Source: Lachnospiraceae bacterium (lineage in GTDB: Bacteria > Bacillota > Clostridia > Lachnospirales > Lachnospiraceae). From it: a stretch of 14,797 nucleotides of DNA. Numbering within the stretch: position 1 is the first letter of the stretch; the number at the start of each line of letters is the position of its first letter. The notes beneath the pieces are model-generated. The model made no database searches, was not told where the DNA came from, and saw nothing but the letters and a program-made list of their open reading frames with translations. Both the position numbers and the translations under genes were made by a program. The stretch spans positions 1 to 14,797 of the forward strand of contig DMCJ01000095.1 in assembly GCA_003446735.1 (NCBI GenBank), written 5' to 3'. Below, piece by piece: positions 14,339 through 14,797 of the stretch.

Positions 14339-14797
14339 GAATATATTAAAAAGAACAAAGACAGTCGTTATCGCTTCCTTAAGTGCATCAGCTCTTTTGT
14401 TAAGTGCATGCGCAAAGGAAAATACGGATGTTTCGGATAAGAAAAGGATATCAGAGCTTACTGACGGAGTCTTGTCGGATACGGATGAGAAGGAAGATAA
14501 AACAGATAAAGAAGAAAATGAAGGTAAAGATGATTCCGGGGCTGCAGATGTAAATGCAGGAGAAGCAGAAAAAATAGATCTTTCGGAAAGCGGAGATGTA
14601 AAGATAAGTGACGAAGGTACATATTGCTTAAGCGGAAGCCTTTCCGATGGAATGATAACCGTCGATGCGGGAGACGAGGATGAGATAGATCTTATATTAG
14701 ACGGGGTATCGGTCACAAATGATACATCTGCAGCTCTTTATATAAAAAATGCGGGAAAGGTCAATATAATATTAAAGGAAGGTTCTGAAAACGAACT
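14328..14797 (+). CDS. Lipoprotein with Cthe_2159-like carbohydrate-binding region, 5' part (3' end outside window)
   Basis: The gene runs off the right edge; 156 residues are visible. A lipoprotein signal sequence ends in LLLSAC with C28 as the lipid anchor. Residues about 30-85 are a highly acidic, Lys/Glu/Asp-rich linker. From about 86 the sequence IDLSESGDVKISDEGTYCLS, then GMITVDAGDEDEIDLILDGVSVTN and ALYIKNAGKVNIILKEGSEN, resembles the start of the beta-helical DUF4353/Cthe_2159 family, which binds acidic polysaccharide and calcium. GGAGG (14314-14318) is nine bases before ATG 14328. An in-frame ATG at 14322 is too close to it. It overlaps the DUF4956 gene by 11 bases and so is its operon partner. 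Confidence 0.8.
   Translation, partial: MNYKNILKRTKTVVIASLSASALLLSACAKENTDVSDKKRISELTDGVLSDTDEKEDKTDKEENEGKDDSGAADVNAGEAEKIDLSESGDVKISDEGTYCLSGSLSDGMITVDAGDEDEIDLILDGVSVTNDTSAALYIKNAGKVNIILKEGSENE

Noticed and set aside
14333..14716. 127-residue minus-strand Ser-rich open reading frame
   Set aside because: It is the reverse frame of the acidic linker of the partial lipoprotein; no start signal is present.

Overview
This window looks like chromosomal DNA of a Firmicute from the class Clostridia. I would guess a fibre-degrading member of the Lachnospiraceae such as Butyrivibrio or a relative. This is inferred from protein character (RNase Y, a 7TM sensor of the 'TND-hxx-hh' type, a lipoprotein GH10 xylanase, a VTC/DUF4956/lipoprotein cluster), strong GGAGG ribosome binding sites and A/T-rich promoters. 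No database search was possible. There are no rRNA, tRNA, IS or phage genes and no CRISPR array.

Layout. (1) 1-831 is the 3' half of rny (RNase Y), closed by a clear intrinsic terminator. (2) 900-1203 is an intergenic array of about eight imperfect palindromes with a period of 35-39 bp, ending in a different and perfect 14-bp hairpin. (3) 1229-3281 is a promoter, a type Ic aspartate aminotransferase-like gene, an ADP-ribose-type Nudix hydrolase and a terminator. (4) 3402-4417 is a well-formed promoter, a XerD-type recombinase with all catalytic residues, and a terminator. (5) 4423-7327 is a three-gene sensory cassette with ATGA overlaps: a 7TM receptor with a non-catalytic cytosolic part, a HisKA_3-like kinase and a NarL-type regulator. 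Two matching copies of a 32-33 bp palindrome (AATGTGACA...TGTCACATT) frame it. (6) 7337-8365 on the minus strand is a DAHP synthase, the first step of aromatic amino acid synthesis. (7) 8550-12755 is a plus-strand run of a MutT-like Nudix gene, an apparently leaderless mRNA start, a PHP-type histidinol phosphatase-like gene, an unidentified membrane protein and a GH10-CBM9 xylanase lipoprotein, closed by a terminator at 12797-12836. (8) 12907-14797 is an operon of a VTC-domain protein, a DUF4956 membrane protein and the start of a lipoprotein with a Cthe_2159-like carbohydrate-binding region, cut by the window end.

Most genes are housekeeping or metabolic. The parts that ordinary annotation does not explain are the palindrome array after rny, the palindrome pair framing the split sensor system, the RBS-less Nudix start, the mixed Nudix/phosphatase/xylanase operon, and the membrane-polyphosphate-like/lipoprotein operon at the right edge.
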